From the NCBI GenBank assembly GCA_025642065.1, contig JAODUP010000026.1, forward strand, positions 1,092,001 through 1,156,000: DNA of 64,000 bases, in the 5' to 3' direction. The DNA is from Paralvinella palmiformis (Eukaryota > Annelida > Polychaeta > Terebellida > Alvinellidae). Of the stretch, positions 59,800 to 64,000 are shown piece by piece; position 1 is the stretch's first letter, and the number at the start of each line of letters is the position of its first letter. The position numbers and the translations under genes are program-made. The notes beneath the pieces are model-generated. The model did not search any database, had not been told where the DNA came from, and saw only the letters and a list, made by a program, of their open reading frames with translations.

Positions 59800-59930
59800 A
59801 TAGCCTTAACGATAACGAGGTTGGACACAAATCTCTAACACCCGGTTTCAAATCGTGGCCTTGTTATCTCCGAGGGGTGTTTCATCTTTCACACGGCCTT
59901 ATTACATTTGCAGCTTAAATGGGATTTAAT
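59800..59930 (+). mobile_element. Degraded S1 SINE
   Basis: GAGGTTGGACACAAATCTCTAACACCCGG, TTTCAAATCGTGG (B box), GAGGGGTGTTTCATCTTTCAC, TTACATTTGCAG. The tail is lost. Confidence 0.6.
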
Positions 59931-60167
59931 GAAACATCGGCATAATGATCGTTTAGAGTGCTTTCCACTTAGACGAGATATAATCCGCGATATAAACAAT
60001 GGACGTGCTGAGCATTACCAGATTGATAGATGGGTAGACTACTAATTATGTAAGTAAAATACCAGTAATAAGTCGGTGATGAATGTAGCAGACAGTTCTG
60101 TCTCGTTGTCTATTTTATTGATAAAGGGTTGATTTACTTGTATCTATTTTGTTGGTTGACTGTATTC

Positions 60168-60385
60168 CCCAGACAAATTGATGATGATGATGATTGATGT
60201 TTTATGGCCACTTTTGTGCACATGGTAGGCTAAATGGGCCGAGCATCTCCAAAGGCATTGAAGCGAAGTGAAAGATGAAACAACCTTGAGATATGCCCCC
60301 ACCGAGATTCGAACATGGGTGGTAGTGATCTGTGATCCAATACGCTACCGCTAGACCATGGAGGCGCCCCTTCCCAGACAACTTG
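60168..60385 (-). mobile_element. tRNA-derived SINE S1, - strand, full-length with target-site duplication
   Basis: The element at 60181-60372 on the - strand reads GGGGCGCCTCCATGGTCTAG, CGGTAGCGTATTGGATCACAG, ATGTTCGAATCTCGG, the family body and an ATC tail. The flanks CCCAGACAAATTG and CCCAGACAACTTG are 13-bp direct repeats with one mismatch. Confidence 0.92.
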
Positions 60386-60513
60386 AAGGATTATATCATG
60401 GTTTATGTGATATTCCACATCTGTATTAAAAGACACCTGTTATTCATTAAAATAGTTTATGTCAGTGCCAACTTGTTTCTTTCACATTTATATGTGATGA
60501 ACACCACAGAGAA

Positions 60514-60895
60514 GGGATGAGTGAGTGAGTGGGTGAGTGCATGGCCGTCTTAACGGGCGGGCACGCTGGGCACTTGCCCAGGGGCCCCACGAGCATAGGG
60601 GCCCCATGTTAATCAATGTATGTTGTGATTGCTGTCAATAAATAACTACTATGCTATACTTAAATATAAATATCTGTTACTATATTACAAGTGAACATTC
60701 GCATTCGCATCTGATGTAATATCACGGTCACCTCAACAACCTCACGTGTATGTTTGTGTCCAGATCTCAACCTTTTACATTTTTATTCTTGTTCGTGGTT
60801 GTGTAGGTAGTGGTCCCAGTGCACTGCTTTGCCTGGGGTGCCTATAATGCTGTTTAGATGGCCCTGGGTGAGTGAGTGAGTGAGTGAGTGAGTGG
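60514..60895. mobile_element. Non-autonomous TIR transposon (about 323 bp) inside a (GAGT)n tract
   Basis: The element spans about 60543-60865. The left end GGCCGTCTTAACGGGCGGGC pairs with the right end, whose reverse complement begins GGCCATCTAAACAG. Both ends carry CCCAGGGGCCCC / CCCCAGGCA type sequence. GAGTGAGTGGGTGAGTG lies to the left and GGGTGAGTGAGTGAGTG to the right, so the element split a tetranucleotide repeat. No transposase frame. Confidence 0.7.
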
Positions 60896-60899
60896 AGTA

Positions 60900-62085
60900 T
60901 ACAAAATATTGGCACCAAGTGGTCATTTAGCATCTTCTTCATTTAGAATGGTAATCTGTAAAAGATAATGTTCAATATGCAAGAAATTTGGGAAAGGGAA
61001 AAAAACAAGCATTATTTGGTATTCCTTTGTTCAGGGTCTGGAAGACAAATAATTTGATGGATTTGCTTTATGTCTTGTGAGGAATGGAGCCAGTAATAAT
61101 ACAGATACTATGTAATGTCTAACAGATAAGCAATATACAAGTGTAATGTTTAGAGTATGCGTGTAATATTAGTCTAAAGTAGGCTTGTCTTCATTTACAA
61201 TTATTTCTAAATTCTACAGTTGAGTATCTTTTTAAAATATCATCAGAAAATATATTTATATTCTCCTATTTGTAGATGCTGCATTAATTTCTCATTTTAC
61301 AGAGATTTAGAAAGAGAATTAATTTTACAAAGTCAGTATATAACATTTCAAATTGAGCTTTAGACGAATGAGGGCTTCCACTGTTTAAAACCTAAGATCT
61401 AACAACAAAAATGGTAGCCAAGAATAAAATAGTTTGGTATTTGTAAGATAAAATGAATGAATTATTTATTTCCAAATTCTACTCATTATTACAATTATAA
61501 TAATAGTTAAATAAGACTTAAACATTATAAATAAATATATTACGTACATGTGTGTGTGTGTGTGTGTGTGTGGATATAACATTTAATGGCAGTAGAAAGC
61601 AGAAATTTGCATTTCATGTGTGTGCACTTCAGTGCTGGTAGAAGGCAGAATATGGGGAAGGGCCTTACGGAACATTTCTAAAATCTTCACGATCAAAAGA
61701 TTTATGGATTTTGTCTAAAATAATCTGTTCTTCGAGACTCTACTATTATATTGGGCTGGTTTAATTGTAATAATGTGAAATGTGCCAAAATGGTTGGCCA
61801 TGACTGTGCTTAAATGATTCCTCGGAAGTAATATTATTGGTATGAATTTGGTTAATCAGTGGAAGGGGAAGTGGCAGGCAGAATGTATTATCTAGATGAG
61901 TCATTGTTTTGTATTGGGTTTCAAATTTGAGTAAATAGATATTCATATCCCTCATTATAATACATTGCTTCTCTATTTATAATATACCTATTTTCACACG
62001 AGATTGATTTTAAAATATAAATGTCAGGATGTGGTTCTGTGTTCAGACTGTATATTAGCTCGGAAATTACATGTTTAGATAAAGA
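60900..62085. other. AT-rich sequence without recognised features
   Basis: Apart from (TG)n at 61549-61571, nothing is recognised. Confidence 0.45.
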
Positions 62086-62111
62086 ATTAAAACTTCCCAA
62101 AAAGATAAATT

Positions 62112-62538
62112 CAAATAAACAATTCCATCAAGTCATTTAGAAATCACGCGAAGAAGCACCTCATCACTCAATACTAGAATAATGAACATCGCCATCTTCA
62201 TTGTCTACATGATAGCAAATGCCGTTTTGTTGTTTCAGATGTTGTGAAATTATATTATTAGCCCATATATATATATATATATATATATATTTGATTTTTG
62301 ATATTTTACTCAATTTACGAAACCAAAACATGTATGGATTTTATTTACTATAGGCAAATAGATCTCACCATTCAAACAGATAAGTTTGAAATAAACAATT
62401 CCATCAGGTCATTTAGAAATCACGCGAAGAAGCACCTCATCACTCAATACTAGAATAATGAACATCGCCATCTTCATTGTCTACATGATAGCAAATGCCG
62501 TTTTGTTGTTTCAGATGTTGTGAAATTATATTATTAGC

Positions 62539-62572
<34 letters not shown>

Positions 62573-62670
62573 GATTTTTGATATTTTACTCAATTTACGA
62601 AACCAAAACATGTATGGATTTTATTTACTATAGGTAAATAGATCTCACCATTCAAACAGATAAGTTTGAA
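62112..62670. repeat. 276-bp direct tandem duplication
   Basis: About 62112-62390 and 62391-62670 are almost identical, differing by AAGTC/AGGTC, GGCAAA/GGTAAA and the length of an internal (TA)n. Unit boundary words are AATAAACAATTCCATCA and GATAAGTTTGAAATAAA. Confidence 0.95.
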
Positions 62671-62699
62671 ATAAATATTAATTAATTGATTACGTCGGG

Positions 62700-64000
62700 T
62701 ATATATATATATACGCTAATAATCACCTTTCTTATAGATAATATGATCTTTAATTAAATATACCCACGCCACCTCTTCGACTATCACCTAGACAACTGGA
62801 TAACAAGTTATGATATCCAGGTAATTTTAGTTGCATGTCACTGAGAGTTTAAATATTTTATTGATCTAATAACATCAAACATAGGCGTATCACAGTAAGT
62901 TATTGAATGATTCCAAGTTTGCAGAAAGTCCACGATAATTTAGATAGAACAATTATGACGAGCTGTGTATATCTTGATTCATCATTGTTCTAAATTCAAT
63001 AGGTTCATAATAATTGCACGTGCGATGGTTCTAGAGTAACAATGAATCTTTGAATATGTGATCATTACTGTATCATGCCGACATATTCATTATATTGTTA
63101 CTTTATAAATTAGCATTAATGTTAAAGGTAACAATAAAACCCAACAGTTTTATATTTCTGATTATTTTCATGCACATTTATAAATTAATGCCTCTTGTTA
63201 AAAATGTTTTGAAGTCATTATATATATATATATATATATATATAAGTGCAATATGTTTACATAATTTGATGCTTAAAAGAGGAATATTGTTCTTTTTTTA
63301 AGGATTACTACTTAAATGCAACAAATATGCACTCAGGAAAGCCAAAACGACGTCCACAAATAGGAACTTTCCACACATCTGTAGTCCACACCAGTGTATT
63401 CTTTTTAATCATGATGCACGAATTGGAAATAGCTTCCAAAATTTGGAAATTTCCACACATCAGTATCCCACACAAGTGTATTCTACTGAATCTTAAATGA
63501 AAATTAGATTCTTTTGTATTTTTCTAAGAATGAGTCAATTCATTAATTAGGTCTATCTTTACGGGCATACATGCTTCAAGAAATGTTTTTTTTTAAACCG
63601 TAGAAATCTATCCAACAGTTTAGTTCTTTTTGTCAGGGATGTTCTTCGGGTAACTATTTGGTTGTACTTTCCAGATGTGACCGATGTTTAAAGTAAATAA
63701 AGCACTCACTCACTAACTGAGTCACTTACTAATAGTTATATTAACTCACTAAGAGTCACTTAGAGTTTAACTTATATTAAGACTAAAAGGTACAAATTTT
63801 AATTCTATAAGAGTGCCCAAAATTCGTGTGTGGGTAAACAATGGCCGAATGTATTGTACAAAGATTATATAAACAGTAGTAGTGGGATTATTAGTAGGAT
63901 AATATGTAAAAACAATCCAGATCCAGCTACCAATCCAGACTGCGTATAATATGATATATATGACAAAGAATCATATAAAATTATAATTTATAAGTTGGTG
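62700..64000. other. AT-rich flank without recognised genes
   Basis: (TA)n occurs at 62699-62714 and 63219-63244, and a GGAAANTTTCCACACATC pair occurs near 63366 and 63446. No coding exon is seen. Confidence 0.45.

Overview
The window is animal nuclear DNA, AT-rich and dense in repeats. It has genes split by GT-AG introns, long (TA)n, (CA)n and (GA)n tracts, tRNA-derived SINEs and several minisatellites. The gene content (metazoan CAMLG/GET2 and MMD/PAQR10-11 orthologues) and the repeat style suggest a marine invertebrate, most likely a lophotrochozoan such as a gastropod mollusc. That taxonomic call is inference. There are no bacterial-type operons and no CRISPR array.

Three protein genes can be supported. 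(1) CAMLG/GET2-like, + strand, 2494-9870, four coding exons, 240 aa. It is an ER-membrane receptor subunit for tail-anchored protein insertion. Its tiny first exon carries the basic N-terminal motif and lies 6.1 kb upstream of the rest. (2) A divergent SIR2-family (sirtuin) gene, - strand, 12469-11597, with an uninterrupted 290-aa reading frame convergent with CAMLG. It keeps the NAD-binding motifs and catalytic His but lacks the zinc-binding CxxC pairs. (3) A seven-transmembrane PAQR-family gene (MMD/MMD2 orthologue), + strand, seven coding exons from 23748 to 54964 over 31 kb, predicted 368 aa. Its first exon (23748-24160) sits behind a TATA box and a short uORF and adds a ~138-aa N-terminal extension. 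A possible alternative first exon lies at 26165-26292. Splice phases close exactly for both spliced genes (723 nt and 1107 nt, both multiples of three).

Layout: 1-2493 repeats and intergenic DNA; 2494-9870 CAMLG; 9871-11596 convergent intergenic; 11597-12492 sirtuin; 12.5-23.5 kb gene-poor DNA with a 401-bp tandem duplication, candidate TIR elements and large satellites; 23.56-54.96 kb MMD with two introns above 11 kb filled by SINEs and satellites; 54.97-64 kb 3' flank with SINEs, a non-autonomous TIR transposon in a (GAGT)n tract, and a 276-bp tandem duplication.

The genes are not a functional cluster. The points most worth a second look are the zinc-less sirtuin, the MMD N-terminal extension with its leader controls, the dated SINE insertion (filled versus empty copies of one duplicated segment), and the unusual satellites upstream of the MMD promoter.
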